Origin: Candidatus Phytoplasma pini
GTDB lineage: Bacteria > Bacillota_I > Bacilli_A > Acholeplasmatales > Acholeplasmataceae
DNA length: 47,414 nt
NCBI RefSeq assembly: GCF_007821455.1
Contig: NZ_VIAE01000003.1
Location: 1 to 47,414 of the forward strand
Direction of reading: 5' to 3'
Below are positions 28,920 through 38,130 of this stretch, piece by piece (the first letter of the stretch is position 1; every line of letters starts with the position of its first letter). The notes under the pieces are model-generated. The model was not told where the DNA came from. It ran no database searches and saw only the letters and a list, made by a program, of their open reading frames with translations. A program made the translations under genes and the position numbers.

Positions 28920-29612
28920 TTATTGTAAAACGTACATAATTAAAGCAGCAGATACACTAACATTTAAAGAATTTATCTTACCTTTCATCGGTATCTTACA
29001 TAATAAATCACAATTTTTTTTTAGCAAAGAACGTATTCCGAATCCTTCATTTCCTACAATAATAGCTACAGATTTATCTTTCGGTATTGAAACAAAATTT
29101 AAATCTGCTTTTATATCAGTTCCTATAATTGTAATTTGATTTTTTTTGAGTGTAGAAATAGCTTTGTATAAATTATCAACTAAGTAAATATTCACATATT
29201 CTAAAGCACCGCTAGCTGCTTTAGCAACTGTGCCGTTTAGTAAAACTTGATGCTTTTTACCTACTATCAAACCATCAAAATTAGTAGTTTCGATAGTTCT
29301 TAAAATAGCCCCTAAATTATGTGGATCTTGAATATTATCTAAAATCAAAAATCTCTTTAATTTGTCGTCTTTTAACCCAATTTCTAGTTTTTTATAAACA
29401 TAATCTTGAACAACAGCCACAACTCCTTGATGATTGTCACTAGAAGCTTTCATATTTAAATCATGCTTACTTAAATAAAAGTAAACAATATTTTTTTTTT
29501 TCAAAAAATTCAAAAAAGACACATCAGTCATTTTATGATCAATATATAATTCATAAATAACTCTTTTTGCTATAACAGCTTCTTTAATTATATTTTTCCC
29601 ATAGATAATCAT
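28920..29612 (-). CDS. rlmB: 23S rRNA 2'-O-ribose methyltransferase (SpoU/TrmH family, RlmB-like)
   Basis: AdoMet-dependent RNA methyltransferase, by family probably modifying G2251 of 23S rRNA. The 230-residue protein begins with a substrate-binding domain (IYGKNIIKEAV ... HQGVVAVV). The SPOUT knot motifs follow: LDNIQDPHNLGAILRT (motif 1), IIVGNEGFGI (motif 2) and PMKGKINSLNVSVSAAL (motif 3). Gene order rlmB-rpmG-secE-nusG supports RlmB over TrmH. Confidence 0.92.
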   Translation of the reverse strand: MIIYGKNIIKEAVIAKRVIYELYIDHKMTDVSFLNFLKKKNIVYFYLSKHDLNMKASSDNHQGVVAVVQDYVYKKLEIGLKDDKLKRFLILDNIQDPHNLGAILRTIETTNFDGLIVGKKHQVLLNGTVAKAASGALEYVNIYLVDNLYKAISTLKKNQITIIGTDIKADLNFVSIPKDKSVAIIVGNEGFGIRSLLKKNCDLLCKIPMKGKINSLNVSVSAALIMYVLQ

Positions 29613-29679
29613 AAAATTACAAATAAAATATTCCTTTTTATTAAAAAATACGAATCCTTAAATATAATCACAACATAAA

Positions 29680-32133
29680 TCATTTCTGAAATTTTTTTAA
29701 TTTTCTTTTAGAAAAAAACACAAAAATAAAATTAATTATAAATAAAAAACCAAAAATTTTTAAATGAGATTTTAAAATTAAAAATTTTAATGAAAAAACA
29801 AAACCAAAAACAATAAAAATCCAAAACATAAAAATTAACAATATTGTTTTTAATTTATTAAAAGGAATACAATTATTAATTAAAAGATTAAAAAAAACTA
29901 AAGCTGTTGTTAAAGTAGTTAATGTAGATAAATCATCATTTGTTAAATCTTTTGTAAATAATAATAAACACAAATAATTAAAACCTATTAATAAAGCATA
30001 AGGAAATGATTCGATCAAAATACTTTTTAAAAAATTTGGTTTTATTTTCTTATTATTCATTTCTAAAGCTAAAAAAAACGAAGGAATTCCTATAAAAAAA
30101 TTATCAATGAGATTAAATTTTAAGGGATTTAAAGGAAAAGGTTTTATTTTCCCTAAATGAAATAAATTATACACTAAAACCAAAATAGCTAAAATAAAAG
30201 TTGAAATGGTTTTTGTTAAAAACAAAACAGAAATTTTTTTTAAATTATTTACAACTCTTTTACCTTCTGCAACTACTTGAATTAAAGAATTAAATCGAGA
30301 ATCCATTAAAACCAAATTAGCTACATTTTGAGTAGATTTACTTCCAGAAGCCATTGCAATAGAAATATGTGCTTCTTTAAAAGCCAAAATGTCATTTACA
30401 CCATCGCCGATCATTGCTACTTTATAATTATTTTCTTTCAATTGTTTTAAAATATATTGTTTTTGTTCTGGCGTCGATCTTCCAAAAACATCACATTTGG
30501 AAACTACATATGATATTTCTTCGTTAGTCAAATCGGTTAAATTAATTGCTTTCTGAGATTCACCTAAAATGCCTATACGTTTTCCTATAAAAGTTAAAGT
30601 TTCTGCATCATCTCCTGAAATAATTTTAATTTTGACATCATTTTTTTTAAAATCCTCAATTATTTTATAAACATCTTCTTTGATTTTATCTTCAATCATA
30701 ATTAAAGCAATATTTTTATATTTAGTGTTTTCATCAATAAATTCTAATTTAGTATCTGTTTGAGCTAATAATAAAACTCGATATCCTAATTGGGATTTGT
30801 TATCCACATCATTTTTGATATCATGAAAATTTTTTTTTAAAATAAATTCTGGCGCTCCTAATAAAAAAGTTCCTAATGTTTCGAATTCAACTGCACTATA
30901 TTTGTTAACGCTAGAAAAAAAACGAGTTTTTTTAATAGAATAAAATTTATTGTTATTTGATTTTGAGACAAATTTATCATAAAGTGCTTTTTGAGTAGAA
31001 TTATTGTTTGGAAAAACACCAACAATTGCAGAAATAAAATTTTTAGGTAAAAATTTGAAATCTGGGTATTCTATTACTTCTTTAACTTCCATAAAGCCAT
31101 CTGTAATAGTTCCTGTTTTGTCTAAGCATAAAACATCTATTTGCGCTAGCATTTCAATACCAAAAAGATCTCTTACATAAGCTTTGTTTTTAGCTAATTT
31201 AATAAAACCTACAGCTAAAGTCATACTCGTTAACAAAAATAATCCTGAAGGCATAACACATAATATAAAACAACAAAAACCTAAAATAAACTCTTTATTA
31301 TCATTATCATAAACGTCAATAGTCATTAATTTTGTTTTCATAGTTAAAAATAAAAGAAAAGAAAGGGGTAATAATAATAAAATAATTGTTATAATTAAAG
31401 TTCTAAAAATAATCGTTAAAGGAGTTTTTATTTTTTGATATTTTTTAGCTTTTTGAGTTAATTTTGATATATAAACATTGGATCCTATTGCTATAACTTT
31501 AGCGTAAGCATATCCTGAAACAACATAACTGCCAGAATACAATAAATCTTTTTCTTTTTTAAAAACATTTTTAGATTCTCCAGTCAAAAGAGCTTCATTA
31601 ACTTCTAATTTTCCTTCCATTAATCTCGCATCTACCACAATTTGAGAACCTAATTCTAATAATAATATATCATCAACTAAAATATCATCTACAGACAAAA
31701 TATGGATTTTGCCATTTCTAATAACTTTAGAATTATTGGAAGTTAATAAAGAAATTTTATCTAAGATTTTTTTTGCTCTAATTTCTTGTACAATATTAAC
31801 TGTTAAATTCAAAAAATTAATAAATAAAAAAAATAATTGTTCATAACATTTAATATAAATAATAATAAAAGCAACTATTAAAATTAATAAGTTAAAAAAA
31901 GTAAAAATATTAGTAAAAATAATATCTTTAATAGTTTTACTTTTGATATTGTTTTTATTAGATTGATTTATATTTGGATTTTGTAATTTGATTTTAACTT
32001 CTTCGGAAGTTAATCCTTTAATATTATTTAGAATAAATTCTTCTTTGGGATTTTTCTTTATCATCAATTTTCCATTAATATTATTTTTTTTCTTATTATT
32101 CAATTCTTTTTTATTCATAATCCTATATTCCAT
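29680..32133 (-). CDS. CtpE-like P-type cation ATPase
   Basis: P-type ion pump of 817 residues. Actuator motif LLTGES (182-187), M4 motif MPSGLFLLTS (294-303), phosphorylated D338 in CLDKTGTITDG and hinge GDGVND (576-581). The stretch from the M4 motif through GIEMLAQIDVLCLDKTG matches the CtpE subgroup (Ca2+ uptake in mycobacteria); the usual PEG is PSG here. The nucleotide domain is short. About ten hydrophobic helices are predicted. ATGs at 32133 and 32118 are both possible starts. It sits between cysS and rlmB, genes that are close neighbours in many Firmicutes. Confidence 0.87.
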   Translation of the reverse strand: MEYRIMNKKELNNKKKNNINGKLMIKKNPKEEFILNNIKGLTSEEVKIKLQNPNINQSNKNNIKSKTIKDIIFTNIFTFFNLLILIVAFIIIYIKCYEQLFFLFINFLNLTVNIVQEIRAKKILDKISLLTSNNSKVIRNGKIHILSVDDILVDDILLLELGSQIVVDARLMEGKLEVNEALLTGESKNVFKKEKDLLYSGSYVVSGYAYAKVIAIGSNVYISKLTQKAKKYQKIKTPLTIIFRTLIITIILLLLPLSFLLFLTMKTKLMTIDVYDNDNKEFILGFCCFILCVMPSGLFLLTSMTLAVGFIKLAKNKAYVRDLFGIEMLAQIDVLCLDKTGTITDGFMEVKEVIEYPDFKFLPKNFISAIVGVFPNNNSTQKALYDKFVSKSNNNKFYSIKKTRFFSSVNKYSAVEFETLGTFLLGAPEFILKKNFHDIKNDVDNKSQLGYRVLLLAQTDTKLEFIDENTKYKNIALIMIEDKIKEDVYKIIEDFKKNDVKIKIISGDDAETLTFIGKRIGILGESQKAINLTDLTNEEISYVVSKCDVFGRSTPEQKQYILKQLKENNYKVAMIGDGVNDILAFKEAHISIAMASGSKSTQNVANLVLMDSRFNSLIQVVAEGKRVVNNLKKISVLFLTKTISTFILAILVLVYNLFHLGKIKPFPLNPLKFNLIDNFFIGIPSFFLALEMNNKKIKPNFLKSILIESFPYALLIGFNYLCLLLFTKDLTNDDLSTLTTLTTALVFFNLLINNCIPFNKLKTILLIFMFWIFIVFGFVFSLKFLILKSHLKIFGFLFIINFIFVFFSKRKLKKFQK

Positions 32134-32199
32134 TATATAAAAATAATTATTTTACAATAAAAATAATTGAAATTCAAAAATACATTATTTTTAATCAAA

Positions 32200-33516
32200 T
32201 TACAAAATATTTTCTTTTTTTAAAATATTTCTTAAAATATCAGCTTTTTGAAAATTTTTTTCTTTTAAGAATTTTTTCCATTTTTGATAAAGATTTATTT
32301 TTTCTATTGTAATTTCTTTTAATTTAATTTTAATCCCTAAAGTATTAAATAAATAAAGTAAAGTATTTTGTAATTTCGTTAAAAATATTAAATCATTAGA
32401 TTTATTAATGATTTTGCATAATTCTTCGATTAAAGTAACAACATTAGCAGTATTAAAATCATTATCCATTAAACTACGAAATTTTTGAATATAATAATCT
32501 ATAATTTCAGATTTTTTTATTTTATTAAAAACTATCTTAAAATTATTTTTATTTAAAATAAAAATTAATTTATTATATTTTTGTTCAAAAAACTTTATTA
32601 AATCATCGCTATAATCAATAGGTTGTGAATAATGATAAGATAAAAACAATAATTTAATCGAATTTACTTCATATTTTTTTAACAAATCTTTGGTAAAAAT
32701 TATATTACCTGTAGATTTACTCATTTTTTGTTGTTGATAATTAACCTGTCCGATATGCATAAAAAAATTTGCTAATGGTTTTTTATCACTTGCGAAAAAT
32801 TGAGCTATTTCATTTTCATGATGTGGGAATTTTAAATCACTGCCTCCTCCGTGAATATCAATAGTAGTTTTGAAAATTTTTTTTATAAGAACAACGCATT
32901 CAGTATGCCAACCAGGTCTTCCAAAAAACCAAGGACTTGGGTATTTAACTCCAATTTCGGTTCTTTTCCATAAAATAAAATCCTCGCTATTTTCTTTTTC
33001 GATATCTAATTCTTTGCGAACATTTTTTTTCAATTTATTCAAAACTTGTTTACTTAAAATACCGTAATTTTCAATTAAATGAACTCTAAAATAAATACCT
33101 GATTTAGTTGAATAAGCATATCCTTTTTTTATCAATTCATCAACATAAAGAACAATATCTTTAATATTATCAGTTACTAAAGGAAATTCATCAATCAAAT
33201 CAATTTCTAATTTTTTTAATAATTTAAAAAAATAATTTGTATATTTATTTGATATATTTTTTTCTGTTGTTTTTTGAGATAAAGCAACTTGAATAATTTT
33301 ATCATCTAAATCAGTAATATTCACCACTAAATAAATTTGTATACCTAAAGTTGTCAAATATCTTTTTAGCAAATCAAAAAAAATTAAATTTCTAGTATTT
33401 CCTATATGTAAGTGATCATAAACAGTAGGACCACAAACATAAATATTCATTTTTTGTTTATTTTTAATATTCAAATTTTCTTTTTTTCGTTGTAAAGAAT
33501 TATAAATTTTTAGCAT
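32200..33516 (-). CDS. cysS: Cysteine--tRNA ligase
   Basis: Class I synthetase charging tRNA-Cys. Zinc ligands C28 (in VCGPTVYD), C207 (GWHTEC), H232 and E236 region (FPHHENEIAQ) are present. The HIGH-type motif is HLHIGN (35-40) and the KMSKS loop is at 264-268. At 438 residues it is a little shorter than the usual 460, mainly in the C-terminal anticodon region. It follows gltX with a 90-base gap. Confidence 0.96.
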   Translation of the reverse strand: MLKIYNSLQRKKENLNIKNKQKMNIYVCGPTVYDHLHIGNTRNLIFFDLLKRYLTTLGIQIYLVVNITDLDDKIIQVALSQKTTEKNISNKYTNYFFKLLKKLEIDLIDEFPLVTDNIKDIVLYVDELIKKGYAYSTKSGIYFRVHLIENYGILSKQVLNKLKKNVRKELDIEKENSEDFILWKRTEIGVKYPSPWFFGRPGWHTECVVLIKKIFKTTIDIHGGGSDLKFPHHENEIAQFFASDKKPLANFFMHIGQVNYQQQKMSKSTGNIIFTKDLLKKYEVNSIKLLFLSYHYSQPIDYSDDLIKFFEQKYNKLIFILNKNNFKIVFNKIKKSEIIDYYIQKFRSLMDNDFNTANVVTLIEELCKIINKSNDLIFLTKLQNTLLYLFNTLGIKIKLKEITIEKINLYQKWKKFLKEKNFQKADILRNILKKENIL

Positions 33517-33602
33517 AAAATCCTTTATATTAAAATATTCATCTCAATTTATTAAAATATTAATTTTTTTAAATATGTTCCTAATCAAAAAAATAATTAA
33601 AT

Positions 33603-34937
33603 TTAATTTTCTTTCATTATAGATAATGAAAATTTTATATTATCTAAAACTCTTGTTTTTCCTAATAATTCTAGATAAATAGGTAATTGAGGTCCATTTT
33701 TTTGCCCTGTACAAATTAAACGAATAAAAATAAATAAATGTTTACCTTTAATTTTGGTTTTTTCGCTAAATTGCTGAATAGATTGTTCAACATTAAAAAC
33801 ATCAAAAACATTTAATTTTGAAAAAATATTATATAATTCTTGAATAACATTCAAATCATTTAATTCTTTAATAAAATTAATAGTTTCTTCTTTTATTTGA
33901 AAATTATTTATAAAAAAATCATTGTATAAATTTATAATTTCTTGAAAATAAGAAATTCTATTTTGAAATAAAAGAGAAAATTTCTTTAACCATTCTTCAT
34001 CTAAAAAAATATTGGATTTTTGAAAAAAAAAATTATTTTGTTGAACTAAATGGTTTAATGTCATTTTTTTAATATATTGACTGTTAATAAAATTTAATTT
34101 TTGTTCATCGAAAATAGCTGGCGATTTCACTAATCTTTTAATATCAAATGAAGCAATAATTTCATCCATTGAAAAAATAGTTTTATTACTTTGAGGAGAA
34201 AATCCTAAAAGAAACAAAAAATTTAATAAAGCTTCAGGTAAATAGCCTAAATCAATATATTTATCAATAAATTGAATAATATCAGTATCTCTTTTGCTTA
34301 ATTTTTTTCTTTTTTTATTCAAAATTAAAGATATATGACCAAAAAAAGGAATTTCCCAACCAAAAGATCGATAAATCATAATCTGTTTAGGGGTATTAGT
34401 AATATGTTCTTCTCCTCGTAAAATATGAGTTATTTTCATTAAATGATCATCAATAGCTGCAGCATAATTATAAGTAGGAAATCCATTTTCTTTTACAATA
34501 ACCCAATCTTCAATATCTTTACTTAAAAAAGACAAATGACCTCTAATTAAATCAGTAAATTCATATTTTTGATAAGGCGGGACTTTAAAACGAACAGAAA
34601 ACTTTTTATTATCTTCTGAATATATTTTATAAGCCATTTTTTTATCTAATAAAAATTGAGTATATCGATGATAAATAGAAAGTCTTTCTGATTGTCTATA
34701 AGGAGCAACAGGACCATCACAATCAGGACCTTCAGTCCACTCGATTCCTAACCACTTTAATTGTTCTAATTGAGAAATTTCACTTCGAACCAAATTCCTT
34801 TTTAAATCAGTATCTTCAATTCTAATTATAAAATCGCCTTTATAACGACGAGCAAATAAATAATTAAACAAAGCAGTTCTTGCGTTGCCGATATGCAAAA
34901 AACCAGTTGGACTTGGAGCATAACGTACTCTTATCAT
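33603..34937 (-). CDS. gltX: Glutamate--tRNA ligase
   Basis: Charges tRNA-Glu and, in organisms lacking glutaminyl-tRNA synthetase, probably also tRNA-Gln for later amidation. The ATG at 34937 gives the standard start MIRVRYAPSPTGFLHIGN; an in-frame TTG eight codons upstream (34961) is less likely. HIGN motif at 15-18, KLSKRD loop near residue 237, and a helical anticodon-binding C-terminus. It is followed by cysS. The tRNA-Glu gene lies about 1.7 kb upstream. Confidence 0.96.
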   Translation of the reverse strand: MIRVRYAPSPTGFLHIGNARTALFNYLFARRYKGDFIIRIEDTDLKRNLVRSEISQLEQLKWLGIEWTEGPDCDGPVAPYRQSERLSIYHRYTQFLLDKKMAYKIYSEDNKKFSVRFKVPPYQKYEFTDLIRGHLSFLSKDIEDWVIVKENGFPTYNYAAAIDDHLMKITHILRGEEHITNTPKQIMIYRSFGWEIPFFGHISLILNKKRKKLSKRDTDIIQFIDKYIDLGYLPEALLNFLFLLGFSPQSNKTIFSMDEIIASFDIKRLVKSPAIFDEQKLNFINSQYIKKMTLNHLVQQNNFFFQKSNIFLDEEWLKKFSLLFQNRISYFQEIINLYNDFFINNFQIKEETINFIKELNDLNVIQELYNIFSKLNVFDVFNVEQSIQQFSEKTKIKGKHLFIFIRLICTGQKNGPQLPIYLELLGKTRVLDNIKFSLSIMKEN

Positions 34938-35000
34938 ATTTATCTTATCTTTTCTTATCAAAAAAACTTGCGAATAAACTATAGATATTAAATTATTATT

Positions 35001-35032
35001 AAAAAAAGAGTCTTTTTTTAAAAAAAGACTCT
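35001..35032 (-). terminator. Terminator after rpsI
   Basis: A perfect inverted repeat of about 13 bases (AGAGTCTTTTTTT/AAAAAAAGACTCT) is followed on the minus strand by six or more T residues. It sits 19 bases past the rpsI stop and ends the rplM-rpsI operon before gltX. Confidence 0.9.
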
Positions 35033-35050
35033 ATAAAAACAAATCAAATA

Positions 35051-35443
35051 TCAACGTTTCGAAAATTGCGGAGCACAACGAGCTTTTTTTAAACCATATT
35101 TTTTACGTTCAACACGACGAGAATCTCTTGTTAACAAACGAGCTTTTTTTAAAATAAGTCTCAAATTAGGTTCTGCTTTTAATAGAGACCTTGCTAAACC
35201 TAAACAAATAGCGCCAGCTTGAGCGCTTAAACCGCCACCATAAACATTCGCAATAACATCATATTGTTCTAATCTTTTAGTTAATTTCAAAGGTTTAATT
35301 GTTCCTAATCGTATTTCTTTAGAAATAATATAATTTTCAAATTCTCTATTATTAATTTTTAAAACACCTGTACCTGAAGTTAAAATAACTCTTGCGACAG
35401 AACTTTTACGTCTACCTGTTCCAAAATATTGTACTTTATTCAT
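35051..35443 (-). CDS. rpsI: Small ribosomal subunit protein S9
   Basis: 130-residue 30S head protein. N-terminal [14 protein letters not shown], central [13 protein letters not shown] and the C-terminal tail ending FSKR, whose last arginine contacts P-site tRNA. Paired with rplM as in nearly all bacteria, separated from it by six bases. Confidence 0.97.
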   Translation of the reverse strand: MNKVQYFGTGRRKSSVARVILTSGTGVLKINNREFENYIISKEIRLGTIKPLKLTKRLEQYDVIANVYGGGLSAQAGAICLGLARSLLKAEPNLRLILKKARLLTRDSRRVERKKYGLKKARCAPQFSKR

Positions 35444-35449
35444 TTTTTA

Positions 35450-35914
35450 TTATACCTCTAAAAATTTAGGTTTTTGAGATTCATGTTTGTGAAATTCATT
35501 AGGATAAACAAATAACTTTTTACGCATATGGTCTCCCAATTTTGTATGAGGTATCATGCCAAAAATAGCTTTCTCCACAACACGATTAGGAAATTTCTTA
35601 ATCATATCGATAGCATTAATTTTAGATAAACCGCCTGGGTATCCTGAATGTCGATAATAAAATTTTTGTTTCCATTTTTTGCCTGTTAAATTAATATGCG
35701 CAGCATTAACTACGATAACAAAATCGCCATTATCAATATTAGGAGTAAAACTACTTTTACATTTACCTTTTAAAATAGAAGCTACTTTGGTTGCAAATCT
35801 ACCCAAAGTTTTTCCTTTAACATCTATCAAATACCATTTTTGTTTAATTGATTTGTTATTCATAAACAAAGTTTTATTATTAGGATTTGTATCTTTTTTT
35901 TTCTCTTGATTCAT
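35450..35914 (-). CDS. rplM: Large ribosomal subunit protein L13
   Basis: Early-assembly 50S protein. The conserved body begins at KWYLIDVKGKTLGRFATKVAS and includes NGDFVIVVNAAHINLTGKKW and GMIPHTKLG. The start is uncertain. The frame is open to 36019, but the first 35 residues of that frame are not family-like. The ATG at 35914 gives about 154 residues, and the ATG at 35863 would give the tightest match to the family. None has a strong ribosome site. A consensus promoter lies at 36187-36215. Confidence 0.92.
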   Translation of the reverse strand: MNQEKKKDTNPNNKTLFMNNKSIKQKWYLIDVKGKTLGRFATKVASILKGKCKSSFTPNIDNGDFVIVVNAAHINLTGKKWKQKFYYRHSGYPGGLSKINAIDMIKKFPNRVVEKAIFGMIPHTKLGDHMRKKLFVYPNEFHKHESQKPKFLEV

Positions 35915-36186
35915 ATTAAATCTACAATCACTCTCTAAAATAATCTTTCTTAACTTAAAAAAAATTATAAATGCATAAATTTGAAGATAAATATAAATTA
36001 TTTCTATTAATCTAACCATTATTAATCGTAATAATTGACTGATAATTAATATCCACAGAATATAATAATATAATTAATAGTAATTATTTTCTCTTCTCGA
36101 TAAATTGTATATATTAATTTTATATTAAAGTATAAAATATAGCATAAAATAAAAACACCATAACATTACAATATTCTCTAGACATT

Positions 36187-36215
36187 ATTATAATAGAACA
36201 TACCTTGAATGTCAA
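36187..36215 (-). promoter_or_regulatory. Consensus sigma-70 promoter for rplM-rpsI
   Basis: On the minus strand TTGACA (36210-36215) and TATAAT (36187-36192) are both perfect and spaced by exactly 17 bases. It lies between the tRNA cluster and rplM and leaves a leader of about 265 bases before the 35914 start. It is the best promoter match found in the window. Confidence 0.85.
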
Positions 36216-36260
36216 TTTTTTAATCATTACTTAAATAAAAAAATACTATAAAAAATTATT

Positions 36261-36335
36261 TGGAGCGAATGATGAGGATCGAACTCACATCTCTAGCTTG
36301 GAAGGCTAGGGTAATAACCATTATACGACATTCGC
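36261..36335 (-). tRNA. tRNA-Gly (TCC anticodon)
   Basis: Acceptor stem GCGAATG/CATTCGC, anticodon stem CTAGC/GCTAG with loop CTTCCAA giving anticodon TCC, T arm GTTCGATCC, and an encoded CCA end (36261-36263). Last gene of a four-tRNA cluster transcribed on the minus strand. Confidence 0.96.
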
Positions 36336-36345
36336 CAATAATTAA

Positions 36346-36422
36346 TGGTCGGGAAGACAGGATTTGAACCCGCGACCTCCTGGTCCCAAACCAGGCGCTA
36401 TACCAAGCTAAGCCACTTCCCG
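36346..36422 (-). tRNA. tRNA-Pro (TGG anticodon)
   Basis: Acceptor stem CGGGAAG/CTTCCCG, anticodon stem CCTGG/CCAGG with loop TTTGGGA giving TGG, T arm GTTCAAATC, encoded CCA. Ten bases from tRNA-Gly. Confidence 0.96.
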
Positions 36423-36476
36423 AAAGATTTTTTTACAAAAAAATATTTAATATATACCATTTAAAAATTAAAAAAA

Positions 36477-36554
36477 TGGCACACCCAAGAGGACTCGAAC
36501 CCCCAAACCTTCTGATCCGTAGTCAGATGCTCTATCCAATTAAGCTATGGGTGT
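36477..36554 (-). tRNA. tRNA-Arg (ACG anticodon)
   Basis: Acceptor stem ACACCCA/TGGGTGT, anticodon stem TCTGA/TCAGA with loop CTACGGA giving ACG (wobble A normally edited to inosine by TadA), T arm GTTCGAGTC, encoded CCA. About 55 bases from tRNA-Pro. Confidence 0.96.
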
Positions 36555-36600
36555 TTTTATGTTTATTATTTATATATTTAAGTAAAGTATACGTTTTAGT

Positions 36601-36676
36601 TGGTGACCCGTATGGGATTTGAACCCATGAATACATGCGTGAAAGGCATGCGAGTTGACCGCTTCTCCAACGGGCC
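36601..36676 (-). tRNA. tRNA-Glu (TTC anticodon)
   Basis: Acceptor stem GGCCCGT/ACGGGTC, anticodon stem CATGC/GCATG with loop CTTTCAC giving TTC, T arm GTTCAAATC, encoded CCA. First gene of the minus-strand tRNA cluster. Confidence 0.96.
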
Positions 36677-37035
36677 TTTTTATATATATCTAATAATCGT
36701 TATTATTAATCTTATTCCCGCTATTATTAGGAATTTGTAAAAAACTAAAAACAAAAAACTTAAAATATAAAATCACTATTTATATATAAATCTAATTTTT
36801 ATTTTCAAAAATAATAAAATAAATAATATTTAAATTTAAGTTAAATAAAATTTAACATAGAAATTTTAACATATAAAAATAATATTTATAATAAAATTTA
36901 TATTTCTTGTTATTTTCAATAAAAATATTGTTTTAAATGATTTTATTATTAAAAATATCTTAATTATTTTATTTTTTTATTATATTTGCAAAAATATAAT
37001 TTCAAAAAATAAAAAAAATATAAAAAATAAAAAAT
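36677..37035. other. Intergenic region upstream of the tRNA cluster
   Basis: About 360 A/T-rich bases without a gene. A promoter-like pair on the minus strand (TTGAAA at 36803-36808, TATAAA at 36779-36784, 18-base spacer) could drive the tRNA cluster, but would leave about 95 bases before tRNA-Glu. A short palindrome (AATAATCGTTATT) lies near 36690. Confidence 0.4.
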
Positions 37036-37245
37036 TTATTTATTTTTTAAAGTATTTCTTTTTTTATTTTTATTTAAAAAACCTCGTTTAGAATGTAAAT
37101 CTAAAGGATGTTTTTTTAAATGTTTATTTAATTCTTCTATTTCGCGTGATAAAATTGCAATTTGAACTCCTAAACTGCCAGTATCACCTTCTTTTTTAGC
37201 ATTTTTTTTAATAATTATTTTTTTTTCTTCTTTGCTTAAAGCCAT
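37036..37245 (-). CDS. rpsO: Small ribosomal subunit protein S15, C-terminally short
   Basis: Recognised from MALSKEEKKIIIKKNAKKEG, then DTGSLGVQIAILSREIEELNKHLKKH and HSKRG, the standard S15 core that binds the 16S central domain. The usual family length is 88-89 residues. Here it stops at 69, removing most of the final helix (normally about LLNYLKKKDVERYRELI). The lost part lies in a run of A/T homopolymers, and no downstream frame restores it. The basic tail keeps some charge. Either the shortened protein works, or this copy carries a frameshift or sequencing error. Confidence 0.85.
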   Translation of the reverse strand: MALSKEEKKIIIKKNAKKEGDTGSLGVQIAILSREIEELNKHLKKHPLDLHSKRGFLNKNKKRNTLKNK

Positions 37246-37380
37246 ATAACGGAAACCTCTTTATCAATATTTTTTAAATTTTAAATATATTTATATTAAT
37301 ATAATACATAAATTTTATATATATATTATTTTTATTTTGTGTTAAATAACAAAAATAATTAAATTTTTTTAAAATTAAAT

Positions 37381-37707
37381 TTACAATTTATAAAACTTTT
37401 CTACATCTAAAATAAAAACAGTAGCACCACTAATAGAAATTTCAGAAGATAAAGGAAAAAAAGTAGCGCCAAATTCATTCAAAACATTATTCGGAATCAT
37501 TTGTGTTTTGGTTTTAGAATGTATTTTAATGATTTCTAAAACTCTTTCAATTTTTTCTTCTTTCAAACCTATAATTAGGGTAGCATTAGTTTCTTTTAAA
37601 AACCCACCTTTAGTAGATAATCTAGTATGAAAAAAAAATTCCTTATTTAAATGATTTTGTATTTGAGTAGCATATTCGCTAGGGAAAATAACTATAATTA
37701 ATTTCAT
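37381..37707 (-). CDS. darA: PII-like c-di-AMP receptor (DarA/PstA family)
   Basis: A 108-residue trimeric PII-like signalling protein. The N-terminus MKLIIVIFPSEYATQI, the STKGGFLKETNATLIIG loop and the closing GATVFILDVEKFYKL align along their length with Bacillus DarA (YaaQ), which binds cyclic di-AMP. The start at 37707 gives the family N-terminus; an ATG at 37719 would add four residues. The effector partner is unknown even in Bacillus. No diadenylate cyclase gene is visible in the window. Confidence 0.85.
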   Translation of the reverse strand: MKLIIVIFPSEYATQIQNHLNKEFFFHTRLSTKGGFLKETNATLIIGLKEEKIERVLEIIKIHSKTKTQMIPNNVLNEFGATFFPLSSEISISGATVFILDVEKFYKL

Positions 37708-37719
37708 TCCATGTTCCAT

Positions 37720-38130
37720 AACAATATTATATAATATTTCATTTTATTTTTTAGTTTTTAAAAAAATAATAAAAATTTAAAAATTTTTTTAAAAAAAGAT
37801 AAACTTGTAATTAAATCTAAAATAATCCACTAAAAATTAAATATAAAATAAAACAAATTTTTAAAAAAATTCCAAATTTTAACATAAGATGAAAAAAAGA
37901 ATCATGATGTTTTAAGTCAAAAAACGAAAAATAATTTTTTTCGATTTAAAATATTTAATATTTTATTTTTTTATAGTATTTTATAAATATTTTAAGAAAA
38001 TATTGTTTTTTTAAATTCATTTCAAAAAAACAAACATCATAAATTGAAAAAAATTTATAAAATAAAATTTTGTGCTAAAATTAAGATTTTTTATTTACTA
38101 TCATAATTAAATTTAAGATAAATTTGTATT
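37720..38130. other. A/T-rich intergenic region, no recognised feature
   Basis: About 410 bases of very A/T-rich sequence between darA and the SVM gene. I see no coding frame, RNA gene or clear terminator here. Confidence 0.5.

Noticed and set aside
36690-36708. Short palindrome upstream of tRNA-Glu as a possible operator
   Set aside because: Only A/T-rich self-complementarity of a few bases around CG; not distinguishable from background.
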